The translations under genes were made by a program, and so were the position numbers. 64,000 nt of DNA from Melitaea cinxia (lineage: Eukaryota > Arthropoda > Insecta > Lepidoptera > Nymphalidae). Below are positions 46,830 through 58,255 of the stretch, piece by piece. Position 1 is the stretch's first letter, and every line of letters begins with the position of its first letter. The DNA is taken from the NCBI RefSeq assembly GCF_905220565.1, contig NC_059401.1, positions 8,023,001-8,087,000 of the forward strand. Direction: 5' to 3'. The notes below the pieces were generated by a model that was not told the DNA's origin, searched no databases, and saw only the letters and a list, made by a program, of their open reading frames with translations.

Positions 46830-48939
46830 GACTTCATCCTACTACTAATCCTTCACGATATACTAAAAATACCGAGCAGAGCTCGGTCACCCAGGTACTA
46901 TATATTATAGATTATGTATTTCAGCACTTTTCAAATTAAGGAATAATAACTGAAATCAAAACTATTGACATTCTGTATGAAAGTTCGTTTTATTTTTGTG
47001 TAAACTATTATTTCTGGACTACTGAACTATAAATATTATTTTAACCTTTATTCTTAAACCCCTACTGCTACTACTTGAAGTTATAAAAATTATTTTAACC
47101 TTTCTTAAGCCCCGTTAGGTATTAATTAAATATAAATAAATAAACAATTAGTCCAGTCTCAAATAAATTTGGACGCTTCAAAATGTCTTAAATGTTTCCA
47201 GTCATGACACAATTAGAAATTTTAGAAGCATTAAATTTTATTTTAAGGCTTTTGATTGCATGCAGCGGAAATTCTGTACGATAAAATAGGAGATAAGTTC
47301 TTATTACTAAAATTAGCTTGGAAGACGAGCGTGATCGAGAGCGAGGTCTGTGAGCAGAGTAAAGAATGAAATCCTAAATTATTATAAAAATAATAATTAT
47401 TAGAGTATAAGAATGTATATATATATATATCCTCAATTTTTATAATATACGAGGAAATTGATATAAATCTTATACATTTTAGTCTAAGCTGTATTTAACA
47501 GATAAATTACAGTAAACTAAAAAAAAAACCTTATATATGTATATCCTCAATACCTAGGAAACATATATTATCGAACACATCGTGCTGAAAACCGTTTATC
47601 AAAATTAAGACAACTTATTAGTGCTTAATGAAGATATTAAAATATTTTGTAAGCGCCAAGTCTGTTCCGTAGTGAATTTATTACATATGTATTACATTCT
47701 AAATTTCTCTTATTTTATATAGCTAACTTATTACAGGTATGGATTTTAATTTACCGTTGGTTTTTACGAATTTTACATTTTTTCTGCAAAGACAGTTTTA
47801 TTAAAATTCTTGCCTAGTTTGAATGTGCTTAAGAAATTATCCGTGTCGGCTTGGCGTATACGCTTGGCGTTACGTGCGGACAAAATTTAAAGTCAGAGCA
47901 GGGCGAGTGAGCAAATGTTAAGTAAAGTCACGTATGCTGTCTATTTGTCATTTTCCAAATAAGATATCGCGCCTCAATTATGTTTGTTAGTATCGCTAGT
48001 TATCACTAGCTCATTACTTACGAAGTCTAAGTGATGACTTAGAGTTGGCGACGAGGTTGGATTCAAGTTTAGAACTATTATATAGATCGCGACTAATTTT
48101 TTATTTTATTTTATTATTTTGTTTGTCGATACAACAATCCACTGGCATATTAAAAATTAAAGTGATACTTGTCGGATCGTAGTAGGTATGTGTCTCTTTC
48201 TTAACAAGAAATAAAACGAGTCATAAACAAATTCGGAACTTCACACACGAGTGACAATCCGGATATACATATTTTAATGTTATTATATGTGTGAGTACGA
48301 TAAAAATACATAAATTTGGCAACAATTGTACATTGGGATGGTATTAAGGCGAAGCCATTTGTAACACGTAACGCTTCGCGCCACTGTCGGCAAATGGGCC
48401 ATACATCTAGCTTAGTGGTGTAAACGCCCCCAATAATAATATGACAATTGCTTTGTTATCGAAATAGAATTACTATGTAGCGAAATTGTAATTACTAACA
48501 TATGTACATAAACCAAATTGTCCTCGAAAATTTCTGAATTTTACTCCTTAAGAAAAGAAATAAGGCCCGTGGTATAAAAAAATTGGGGACTGAAGTCGTG
48601 TGAAACGGTAACGCTGAGAAGTGACACAATCTGCTCTGAGAATGACATTTGACCGCATTATAGCAAAAACAATAATAAATTAAATTTATCTATTGCAAGT
48701 AAGAGATAAATATATTTATATTATTGCGGTAATCGTTTTCAAAACTAAACTATAGTCACATGTCAGAGCCGACACACACAAGTTTTGTAACCGTTGCAGA
48801 TTCTGCAGAGAAGAACTAAGAAGAAACTACACATTTACTCTTTTTAAAAAATAAAAAAAAAAACATATAAACTGTATTTGTATACTCATTTGGCATAATA
48901 TCTTGCATAAAATACAGCGTTACTAAATCCACACATCTT
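46830..48939. other. No gene recognised
   Basis: AT-rich. At 46862-46900 ACCGAGCAGAGCTCGGTCAC is a short palindromic Helitron-like end next to the HINE-like copy. No further coding or repeats that I can defend. Confidence 0.4.
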
Positions 48940-49159
48940 TATCATTTATTTAATCATAACACTGTGGAAATAGCAAAAATATATCGTACGCGCAGTAGCA
49001 ACGTAGGTCAGCTGTCCAAATTTTTTAATTGCAAATGCCGCAGAGCAGAGTTAAACATTCAAGGGTGACTAATGCGAATTGCATTGAAGTTTCGAATCCA
49101 AATTTATCCCGAAAACTGTTGTATCAATGACACTAAGAGTCTCATTATTTATTTCCAAA

Positions 49160-49169
49160 TTCTAATTCC
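49160..49169. repeat. Target-site duplication of the Jockey element
   Basis: TTCTAATTCC here equals TTCTAATTCC at 53571-53580 directly after the poly(A). Ten of ten bases match, which defines the element ends and suggests a young insertion. Confidence 0.85.
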
Positions 49170-49405
49170 AATTAATTGGGGGGTGATGTTGCTCGCGTCC
49201 GTAGGATTTACCATCTTTTCGTAGCCGTGCTTACCCTACACGTGCCCCCTGGGTGGTGCCAAACGAGTGACAACGCCGAGCAACAGGCGGCGGTAAATAA
49301 CCTGTAAATACTGGCCACTGCTGACCATGAGGTATTAAATCCCCTCAAAACTGCAGCACTAGTACCTTGGGAAAGTATTAGGTGAATCGTCCCAACCCCC
49401 TCTTT

Positions 49406-50767
49406 ATGAAAATGAACGATAAGGAATGCGATTTGTCATGCGACCCGGTTAACCCCCGGCGCTCTCTGGTACCCGGGCCAGAGAGTGTGAAATTGGCTAC
49501 CGAAGACTCCGTAGGTGTAGGTGACCAGGCTCCTACGGTTGTGGATGCTACTGGAAAACGAAATAAACTCTTGCAGCAATTACTTCGCCCAGATCTATCC
49601 CTGCGCAGACAGAGGAGCGCATCAATCGGGAGTGCCCCACTTACAGATACGCCGCCTTTGTGGAAAGATGTCCCGATCAATAGAAACATCAAACGGAAAA
49701 AAATGTCAACCACACCTTCTCCAGACAAAATTGAAACCTCGAACAGGTTTGACAACCTCCCAATAGACCCCACCGAAGAAGTACACAAGACTGCTAAGGA
49801 AAAGAAAACTAGCAAACCACCACCTATCATTCTGTATGGATTAGAAAACATCAAGGAATTAAAGGAACTCTTTCAAGGCATACCAGGTTCGGATGGTATC
49901 ACTTACAAAAATGTTAATAGAAATCAACTCATAATAAGTAGCTCAACAGTTGATATATATAAAGAAGTCATAAACCTAGTTCGGGAGAAAGGCCTAATAG
50001 GGCATACCTTTAAAAGGAAAGACCAGAGACCTTCCAGAATTGTCATCAAAAACTTGCACCACTCAACACCCCATGAAGAGATCAAGGCTGAAATAGCGAA
50101 GACAGGCAACACGGTGCTTGGCGAGATCATTAATGCTCGATACGGCCCAGACAAAAAACCAACTACAACATTCTTTGTCAACCTAGTACCTAGCGACAAT
50201 AACAAACATGCAAAAGACATTAAATATATTTACCATCAGTCGGTTACCGTGGAAGACCCGAAAAGGAGAAATACTGTAATACAATGTCAAAGATGCCAGC
50301 AATACGGCCACTCAAAAAACTATTGTATGAAACCATACCGGTGCGTGAAGTGTGCTCAATCACACAAAACTTCTGATTGCCCTAAACGTGACCGCAGTAC
50401 ACCAGCCGAATGTGCCCTATGCCACGGTGCGCATCCAGCTAATTACAAGGGCTGTAATGTTTACAGAGAGATCCTCGCCCGTAAAATGAACAAAAATAGA
50501 GCTCCCACATCAATTGGAAAATCTACAAGCCATCCGCCAGAAAAAATAGTCCCTGTCCAAACACATGACAATACAAGACACAACAGCCAGCATAGCACAT
50601 ACGCCCAAGTCTTGAAACAGACAAATGTTGAGACAAAATCTACGCAGCAAGATGATTCAATGTGCAACATACTTACCAGACAAGCAGAAAAGCTAGAACT
50701 ACTCTTACAACAAATGAGTACTCTGATGGGACTCTTAACAACGCTCTTGTCGAAACTCACAACATAG
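49406..50767 (+). CDS. Jockey ORF1: zinc-knuckle nucleic-acid-binding protein
   Basis: ORF1 protein of the LINE; in the family it coats the RNA and acts as a chaperone in the ribonucleoprotein particle. The frame is open from 49382 (GTG, right after a TAG), but the first ATG is 49406 (MKMNDKE), giving 453 residues; ATG 49412 is also possible. In the numbering from 49382, residues 150-300 hold the PRE_C2HC/RRM-like region (ILYGLENIKELKELFQG; IVIKNLHHSTPHEEI). Three knuckles follow: CQRCQQYGHSKNYC (302-315, CX2CX4HX4C), CVKCAQSHKTSDC (321-333) and CALCHGAHPANYKGC (344-358). The C-terminus has a leucine-rich stretch (438-458) that may form a coiled coil. No stop or frameshift; it looks intact. 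Confidence 0.88.
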   Translation: MKMNDKECDLSCDPVNPRRSLVPGPESVKLATEDSVGVGDQAPTVVDATGKRNKLLQQLLRPDLSLRRQRSASIGSAPLTDTPPLWKDVPINRNIKRKKMSTTPSPDKIETSNRFDNLPIDPTEEVHKTAKEKKTSKPPPIILYGLENIKELKELFQGIPGSDGITYKNVNRNQLIISSSTVDIYKEVINLVREKGLIGHTFKRKDQRPSRIVIKNLHHSTPHEEIKAEIAKTGNTVLGEIINARYGPDKKPTTTFFVNLVPSDNNKHAKDIKYIYHQSVTVEDPKRRNTVIQCQRCQQYGHSKNYCMKPYRCVKCAQSHKTSDCPKRDRSTPAECALCHGAHPANYKGCNVYREILARKMNKNRAPTSIGKSTSHPPEKIVPVQTHDNTRHNSQHSTYAQVLKQTNVETKSTQQDDSMCNILTRQAEKLELLLQQMSTLMGLLTTLLSKLTT

Positions 50768-51609
50768 GCTTGCGGATTGCAACCTGGAACATAAATGGGC
50801 TTGCACCCAATAAACAAGACCTTGAAGTACTAATATCGGAACACAAACTGGATCTTGTACTAATATCGGAGGCTCACTGTACGCAAAAGAGCAAGATAAA
50901 GATACGTGGATTCCTTACTTACCTTACCAACCATCCAGATGGTACAGCTCATGCAGGAACCGCAATAGTGGTTAAGGAAAATATAAAGCACCATCTTCTA
51001 GCTGAGTACAAGACGAATTATATTCAGGCTACTACAATAGCTCTAGCGGACAACAATGGACACCTTACCATGTCAGCGGTTTATTGCCCCCCAAAACATA
51101 ACATAGACACTACCATGTTCTCAGCTTATTTCGCTACGTTGGGTACTAGATTTGTTGCTGGAGGTGATTGGAACGCGAAGCATACTCACTGGGGCTCAAG
51201 ACTAATTACTACGAGGGGTAGACAACTCAAACAGTGCATCGCAATGGGCCTGCGCATCGCTTCCACTCCTCAACCGACATACTGGCCAACGGATAACAAC
51301 AAACTGCCAGACTTGCTGGACTTTTTCATTACCGGTGGCATTTCCGGGGGCTACCTTAAAGTCGATCCATGTTTTGACAGTTCGTCTGATCACACTCCTG
51401 TAATACTTACATTCAGTACTACTATAATCGAGTTTGAAAGACCCATGCGCCTTAGTAACTCGCATACGGACTGGAGTGGCTTCCGGGAATTTGTTGAGGA
51501 CTCTGTGCAACTAAACATTAAACTGAAAACTACAAGGAGATCGATGCAGCGCTGGAGAGATTTACCAAAGTTGTCCAGGAAGCATGCTGGCGGAACACCC
51601 CAGAGTTGA
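50662..51609 (+). pseudogene. Jockey ORF2, endonuclease part (frameshifted)
   Basis: This encodes the apurinic-type endonuclease that nicks target DNA. Motifs in order: RIATWNINGLAPNKQDL (catalytic N), LISEAHCT (catalytic E), GGDWNAKHTHWGS (D/N metal site) and SSDHTPVILTF (SDH). The frame overlaps ORF1 in the -1 register and is open from 50656, but has no ATG before the first motif; 50662 is a GTG. After SDWSGFR-like sequence the frame goes wrong at about 51534: the true continuation is in the frame of the reverse-transcriptase part (KEIDAALERF, then TKVVQEACWRNTPELKKK). So one base is missing at 51531-51537, and the tail of this frame to the TGA at 51607 is out-of-frame. Confidence 0.85.
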
Positions 51610-53435
51610 AAAAGAAACGTTTGCACACAAATTACCCCCTTGAAATAAGAAATAAAATCGCAGAGAAACGCAGGCTTCGCCGCAGATGGCACCTGAGTCG
51701 CCATCGTGAGGACAAGAGGGATTTAAATAGAGCTATCGTCGAATTGAGGCAAATGATCAAAGAGGCTGACGACGACACACTTCAAAGCAAACTAGAAACT
51801 ATGACAGCAACTAGCTCTACCAACTACTCGCTGTGGCGATCCGCGAAAGCAGGTGATAGACCTCAGGAACTCAAGCCCCCTATCAGATCTGGTGATAGCG
51901 GGTGGGCCAGAACAAATAAACAAAAAGCAGACTTGTTTGCAGAACACTTGTCAATGGTCTTTTCGCCTAATGAGGCTGCTGGTCAAAACCTGGACATTGA
52001 TGTGAACTCGATACTAGCCCAAGACCTACAACTAGATCTACCCATTAAACCTGCATCTCCACAGGAAGTTCAGAGGATCATCAGAAACCTTGATAACAGG
52101 AAGGCCCCGGGATTCGACCTGATCACCAAAGAAATACTCGTGCAATTGCCAAGAAAGGCCATCGTCCTCATCACAGCGCTTTATAACGCTATGCTTAGAC
52201 TCCAGTACATCCCTAGCTTATGGAAGGTTTCACAAATCATAATGATCCACAAAGTAGGCAAAACACCATATGATAAAACTTCATATCGACCAATTAGCTT
52301 GCTACCGGTACTGTCAAAAGTCTTTGAAAAGCTGTTACTCAGGAGATTAGCTCCAATTCTCATGGAGCGAGATATTATACCGAATCACCAGTTTGGCTTT
52401 AGACCTCAACATGGAACCGTGGAACAGGCCCACAGAGTCTGTGCATCGATACGAAGGAGCCTAGAAAACAAGGAATATTGCTCGTCGGCTTTCCTGGACA
52501 TACAACAAGCTTTTGACAAGGTGTGGCACAGAGGTCTACTCTGCAAAATAAAACAGACTCTACCCCATAGCTATTTCCTTATACTGGAATCATATCTGTC
52601 TGGGAGAATTTTTTACGTTAAAGAGGCTGAGGAAACTTCAGATTTCTATGCAATAAATGCTGGAGTACCGCAAGGGTCAGTCCTTGGACCTGTGCTCTAC
52701 ACGCTCTATACGGCTGATCTGCCCTTAACACCCGGCGTTGTAACTGCCACCTACGCAGACGATACCGCAATTCTTGCTTCTAGTGCCGACCCTAGACAAG
52801 CATCGGATACGCTACAAGTTGGCCTAGATAAAGTGAACAAATGGATGCAGACGTGGCGGATAAAAGCAAGCGCTACTAAATCGGTGCAGGTAACTTTTGC
52901 CCTCCGACACGGAAATTGCCCTCCGGTAAAACTTGGCGACAACATTCTACCCACCAGCGATTGCGTAAAATATTTGGGTCTACACCTCGATCGTCGTCTA
53001 ACATGGAAAAACCACATTAAGGCCAAGAGAGACGAAATATCCATACAACACCGGAATCTGTACTGGATGCTAGGTAGAAACGCAAAACTATCGCTAGATA
53101 ACAAGCTCTTGCTTTACAAAGCGATAATTAAACCAATATGGATGTACGGGATACAGCTATGGGGAAGCGCAAGCGACTCTAATGTAAATGTAATCCAGAG
53201 GCAACAGAACAAGATACTCAGATCTATAGCCAATGTACCCTGGTATGTCACCAACAATGAGATCATGCAACACCTATCGATGAATTCTGTGAGGCACGAG
53301 ATCCGGTCCTATACCTCAAGATATAAAGAAAGGCTATTAAACCACCCGAATGAGCTAGCCCGTCAATTAACTATCGACGACTGTATCAAAAGGCTAAGAA
53401 GGCATAACATACTGGAACTACAAAACAGACAGTGA
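51606..53435 (+). pseudogene. Jockey ORF2, reverse transcriptase part
   Basis: Reverse transcriptase that copies the element RNA at the nicked target. 51606 is a TTG and not a start; the frame is the continuation of ORF2 and is meaningful from about 51534. Motifs (residues counted from 51606): YRPISLLPVLSKVFEKLL (about 227-244), HQFGFRPQHGTVEQ (261-274), AFLDIQQAFDKVWHRGL (295-311, motif A acid D), GVPQGSVLGPVLY (353-365), ATYADDTAIL (381-390, YADD) and VKYLGLHLDRRLTWKNHI in the thumb. The frame stays open to the TGA at 53433-53435 and all catalytic residues are present. Without the upstream deletion ORF2 would be about 920-930 codons, the usual length for the clade. Confidence 0.88.
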
Positions 53436-54269
53436 ACTGGAGAAAAACTGAGAGTAGATGTCTCATTGGAGGCACACTCAGCCACAGACGAATATCACAA
53501 TCAATTTGCTTATAGTTAGGACAGACTGATTGCAAATACTACATTAATAAAAAAAAAAAAAAAAAAAAAATTCTAATTCCGATGCTTAAAATTTGAGAAC
53601 GCAAACACAACGCTCTTGGTTTTCTCAGTATTCAAAACCAAGTTATTTCTTTTAAACCAACCTTGAATTCACAATTAACTAAATAATAGTGATGTATCAT
53701 CAGCAAATAACAATATATCACAAATATCCTTAACATAACATAAGATAAAATATTATATATGTTGTTAAAGAAATATGTTTGCGTGGATATCGTTGAGAAG
53801 TTGAAATTTGTAGGGGCTCGTACATTATACATCTCGTTATTCCTCGTGGAGTGGTATCCGCGACAGCCTTCCGGAACTAACAGCCACGGAGGCTGTAAAC
53901 GTCTCCAACGCCTGACTTTTGGTGATTTACTGCAATTTTATGTCTCGCCTCTCCTCGGATTTATATTAAATTTATTTTATGGCAATTTTACAACCCAAAA
54001 GCATGTCAAAGACTATTTGACTAAGTTGCTTAAGCCTGTGTGCCACTTACAACAAGTACGGCTTACTAAAATTTACCTTTTAATTTGATTAATATATTGC
54101 AAAATTACTTTTAGTTTTAGCGAATCTGTTTTATAATGATAAATATGTTTAGATTTCTTTATATATGTTTATATCATTGACATTTCATAATATGTCAATG
54201 ATATGTTAGGTTGGAAATAAGATTCTTAGTATTGTATATAGAAATTCAAGGTAATATTTCACAAACATA

Positions 54270-54530
54270 TTTATATTGATTATAATATATATGTAACATT
54301 TTGTTGGATAACTTGCCGTCATCTTGTAGGAAGTGACGGGATTCCGTTGCTGTAGAAATTTTGGGATTTCTCATTATAAAACTGCGACAAGTCGTTTTGA
54401 CAGTCCTCTTTTGATGTTAACTTTATACTACCTAAAGAATACTGAAGAGACTGAAACAGTAGAGAAGAAAATCTAAGGTTGCAAGATCGGGAGTAGGTAT
54501 ATGGTATGGAGTACTGGGTTCATTAGAGTT
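54270..54530 (-). pseudogene. Decayed mariner transposase, C-terminal end
   Basis: The minus strand reads, with frame changes, QSLQYSLGSIKLTSKEDCQN, DLSQFYN and FYSNGIPSLPTR, a stop in place of W, then RQVIQQNVTYI. This is the C-terminal part of the same mariner lineage as 2105-2340 (FYSNGI..LPTR.RQV shared). Upstream, the PYSPDL block is only vaguely visible (PYTYSRSC). It is non-functional. Confidence 0.68.
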
Positions 54531-54998
54531 CTTTTAATAAGTTCATGTGACACCCATATACTCTTGGCACGACGTGTAGAAACAGTGTTATCATCAATAA
54601 AAAAAATCTTGTAATGTAGATTTTTATAAATATTTACCGCAGTCAAAACCACGGGGAGATTGCATACAACTTCTAAATTTACCTATTAAGTTTTTGCTTG
54701 TACTAAAATCGTATCGTGAATGGCGAAGATGAACGCCAATACTGCATTAGCATATTTGTAGTTTAATCATTTTAAATATTGTAAAGTATGATAATTTATA
54801 TGAATAGCAATAGCAATGAAACTATAAAATATAATGGATGTATAAATTTAATATGGTGTCCAAAATGTATTAATAGCGTTGTGTATAATTTGATTCGATT
54901 GTACGTTATCACCTAATGGAAAATATGATTAAAATAATTATTATTTATCATCAAAATCATTTCGTTAGTAATAGTCATATTATATATCATTTAAATTG

Positions 54999-55099
54999 AT
55001 TAGCAACTTATAATATAATAATAATAATTAGATAAATAACATTAAATTAAATTTAATGTTATTTATCTAATTATTATTATTATATTATAAGTTGCTAAT
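54999..55099. repeat. Perfect 101-bp palindrome (50-bp arms, 1-nt centre)
   Basis: Each base from 54999 to 55048 pairs with its partner from 55099 to 55050 around A55049; I checked all pairs. The arms begin ATTAGCAACTTATAATATAA. Pairing ends at 54998/55100. There are no target duplications or element motifs on the flanks. Confidence 0.95.
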
Positions 55100-55708
55100 A
55101 AAAAAAAAAGATTGTAAAATTATGTAGTTTGTACTGCTTGTAAATAATGTGACATAAGAGTTTATTACATATTTAATTATTGTTTGATTGTAAATAATTT
55201 AAGATAATTGTTTCAAATTCTCATGTACTAATTGTTTTAAATTGATACTTGGATATTAATAATTGCTATCGATTGGCAAAGAACTCCGTAGCTTTCAACT
55301 TTTAAAATCTTTTAAGCATTTCATAATGGACCTCTCGACAACAGTTAAAAGTAAAACGATTGAGATGCGCATTCTTACGATCTCGACTATCTACTCAAAT
55401 ACGATTAAAAGTGGTATTTTTGCTCCCAACATATAAATAGTAGCCGGAATATCAAACTATTGAAAAATGATATTTCATTAATTTTTTGAAGGAAAATGAC
55501 AAAAATCAACATGTCTATAAAAATTGGAATTAGGAATGAGGTCTTTAAATATAGGTACAAAAAAAAAACTGTAGTACATTTTAATGTATAGATTAATTCA
55601 CGTTTGTTGGTGGCCTTAATTATTTAACAAAAATCATTATAGCGACACAACTGATGATATTTTAGTGTAGGTATTGATAATACAGAAAAAAGTATATATA
55701 TCTAGTAG

Positions 55709-56202
55709 GGTAAAACCGGGATAGATGCCTCACTTTTTGAAATAGCCACCTAATTTTAAAAATATGATTTTTATACGATTAATTTTTATTAATGTAGCTA
55801 GCTCGATCCTTTATGTTGAATTATTACTATTTTTTTTAACCTACCCAATGCAGATTAAGCAGAAATTAGCTTTTCGTGAACCCCTTTTTTTGAGGATAGA
55901 TGCCTACCTATATGGATAGTTGCCCCACCATGAAAATAGTGAGTAGGATAGATGCCCTTTAAACCGTATACATAAACGAAAAACCCAAACCAAATGTTAG
56001 GTAGTTCTACTCCTAATACATCAATTGTCTCCAAGAAACATGGGCCATAGTAATAAAAAACATTTTGTGTTTTTTTTATATCTTTTAATTGTTATAATTA
56101 GAATATAATTTTGATAACACACAGATTACTATACCTTATTAAATTTTTAAAGCTTTTGTTTAACTAAAATGTGTATGTAAATATATCAACATGAGTATGA
56201 TA

Positions 56203-56279
<77 letters not shown>

Positions 56280-57022
56280 TATAAATTAAATTAAATTTTA
56301 CAAGCATATATTCAACAAAAGTATAAATTCTTAATTGTTGGTCTAAAATATTCATATCAAGTGTCAAATGCACATTGCACAAAATCATACTTTCTCATTG
56401 AAAGCTGACTGTAGATTTTCAATAGTCCAAGAACATATTCGAGCTCGCATTCCTTCATTTCTTTTATATTTTCGGGGCATAGTTCTGCTAGAATCAGTAA
56501 AACATCCAAACATAAATATACGGAAATACATAAAAAATATAACAGACACAAAAAAATTTAAACATATAAACTTACTCTGTATATGGTGAATGAAGGGATA
56601 GATGAGTAAGGGCACCTATACCTCAAAAAATCAGGGCAACTATCCTTTGTGATTGGGATATATGCCCACGTATTTTTTAAATAAATTATAAACAAAATAG
56701 CATCTATTTACAACTATATGCAGACTGAATGACCCAGTATATTGACGTGATGAAAAATATAACGGGATTAATTACTATTTATAAAATTATACAACTTTAA
56801 ATACTAACCTTTAAAACTTTGACGTGTTTGTAAATTTCGCCACGGAGAAAATTACACACACGAGCCAAACGCGTCCTTGCCACACGAATATCTGTGGGTA
56901 TTTGAGGTACGGGGTGATTTCGACTCCTACTTACGCTATTAATTTTTATTTGTGAGTTCGGGATGTTAGGTTTTTAGAACACGAGGCATCTATCCCACTG
57001 CGGCATCTCTCCCAGTTTTACC
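55709..57022. mobile_element. TIR element with GGATAGATGCC subterminal repeats, 1.3 kb
   Basis: GGTAAAACCGGGATAGATGC (from 55709) and GGCATCTCTCCCAGTTTTAC (57002 on, inverted) are terminal inverted repeats, 19 of 21 bases matching. Related words recur inside: GGATAGATGCC (55894 and 55947 areas), GGATAGTTGCCCC (55913 area), and inverted GGGCAACTATCC (56635 area) and GGCATCTATCCCA (56985). Such arrays are typical transposase-binding sites. A long AT microsatellite lies in the middle. There is no transposase frame. Target duplication unclear; superfamily unknown. Confidence 0.72.
56205..56273. repeat. (AT)n microsatellite, about 34 repeats
   Basis: An uninterrupted AT run within the TIR element. 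The alternating I/Y frame over it (56164-56388, minus) is an artefact. Confidence 0.97.
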
Positions 57023-57950
57023 ATATGCTAATAGTGATTATTCAAGTATCTCGTCAAAATAATAATTAGGGCATTAAAATTAAAACTTTGTAATTTGGTA
57101 CGCTCGTGTCACTTTGTAAAATAAGCTCGTACAGATTCTTATGAACTATAAAAAAGTGAAGTTACTTTTATATGCCGTTAATTGTTAACGAGGGAAGTCT
57201 GATTATAACAACCAGCATAACACCTGCGAGTTATGTGATTGTAAAGTTTTATATTTTTTATTCCTCATCAACATAAAAAAGATTTAGTTTATACATTGAA
57301 CTATGAGCCTATCAATAGTAAAACATCGAATTGTATAATTAATTATAACTAAGACGAAAGTTATATTATCTAGACGTAATTTCCTAGCAAGTCATGTACA
57401 TATAAATATGCATAGGCTCTGAAATAACACTATGATTATGGAAGTGAAGCATTATTTTTTAGAGGTCATATACTATGAAGACAGTCCAGAATGTAATCAG
57501 CCGATCAATAACTTGTAGAGTAGTTAAGTCGTCTCGATCACGAACACAGTGTCCATGTCCGTTGCATATTCAGAAGCAATTGTACGTCAAATTATCAAAG
57601 CAAAACCGACACTTCGAATAGAAGGGAGTGTTGACAATTTATATAGCTGGCCGGAGTGGCAATTGAAATTGTGCAACGCATTTTCTGACTGCACCATTTT
57701 AAAATAAAAACAAACGCGTCACGTAACGTGTGAAAACTCAGCTCTTTTATTTGTATCTTAAAAAAAAACTAAAACAAAAATAAAAATAAATCGGTAGATT
57801 CTGATAAAAAGTTTCTATCAAATTTTTTGACCTACGACGTAGTTTTGTTAATTGAAAAAATATTACAAGCAACTAATATTCTATATTTTTGTGTGTAAAA
57901 AAACATTTTTGTTATACTAAATAAAATAAAGGTTCCCTAATTATAACTTA
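57023..57950. other. No gene recognised
   Basis: AT-rich; a less AT-rich patch at 57480-57720 shows no open frame of interest. Confidence 0.4.
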
Positions 57951-58255
57951 TGTGCCTCACTTACCTTGCTTAGATTTCTTTATTGCGATTCAATATTCAG
58001 CCTGTAGCATTCCACTGCTGAGCATAGGCCTTTTTCTCCCCGTATGAGAAGGATCGGAGCTTAATCCACCACACTGTTCCACGGTTTGGCGGACAAACTC
58101 GCTAATATGAGTAACGATTTCTATCAGAGGTGTCGATGATAACAACTGACACCGACAACTTACCTTGTTCTCCGAGGTACGTTTGGTATACATAAAGGGA
58201 AGGACCACAAGTACGACTGTACATCCAAACCGTAAATAAATATTTGTACAAATAC
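57951..58255. repeat. Dispersed lepidopteran repeat
   Basis: After the 51-bp block shared with 45605-45655 come CATTCCACTGCTGAGCATAG, GAGAAGGATCGGAGCTTAAT and CCACCACACTGTTCCACGG, then ATGAGTAACGATTTCTATCA. I know this series as a frequent lepidopteran repeat. The 90-codon minus frame (57990-58262) reads through it and is not a gene. Confidence 0.55.

Larger units (their letters stand above)
49170..53570 (+). mobile_element. Near-intact Jockey-type non-LTR retrotransposon, 4.4 kb
   Basis: The element runs from just after the 5' TSD to the end of a ~22-nt poly(A). It has a ~235-bp 5' untranslated region, ORF1 (zinc-knuckle protein), ORF2 (AP endonuclease, then reverse transcriptase) and a ~115-bp 3' untranslated region with AATAAAA next to the poly(A). 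This is the standard plan of the Jockey clade. Its base composition is clearly less AT-rich than the surroundings. Only one disabling lesion was found (frame change near 51534). Confidence 0.9.
48940..53760 (-). pseudogene. Old antisense LINE reverse transcriptase, split by the Jockey element
   Basis: Right part (53571-53760, minus): DILLFADDTSLLF, then WFKRNNLVLNTEKTKSVVF, i.e. catalytic motif C (FADD) and the following thumb-side motif. Left part (48940-49169, minus): ETLSVIDTTVFGINLDSKLQ, CSAAFAIKKFGQLTY and VATARTIYFCYFHSVM, which follow in the same order in CR1/L2/Kiri-like LINEs. The two parts are contiguous once the Jockey element and one TSD copy are removed. Stops and missing residues (FLG reduced to FG) mark it as dead. 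N-terminal endonuclease not seen. Confidence 0.68.

Noticed and set aside
49378..49854. 158-codon antisense open frame
   Set aside because: It is the shadow of Jockey ORF1 on the opposite strand.
51606..51608. Start of a separate reverse transcriptase gene
   Set aside because: The codon is TTG and homology extends upstream in this frame to about 51534, so it is the continuation of ORF2 after a frameshift.
53759..54088. 109-codon plus frame
   Set aside because: No domain features, and its first part overlaps the antisense LINE relic; unlikely to be a gene.
56164..56388. 74-codon minus frame of alternating I and Y
   Set aside because: Translated (AT)n microsatellite.
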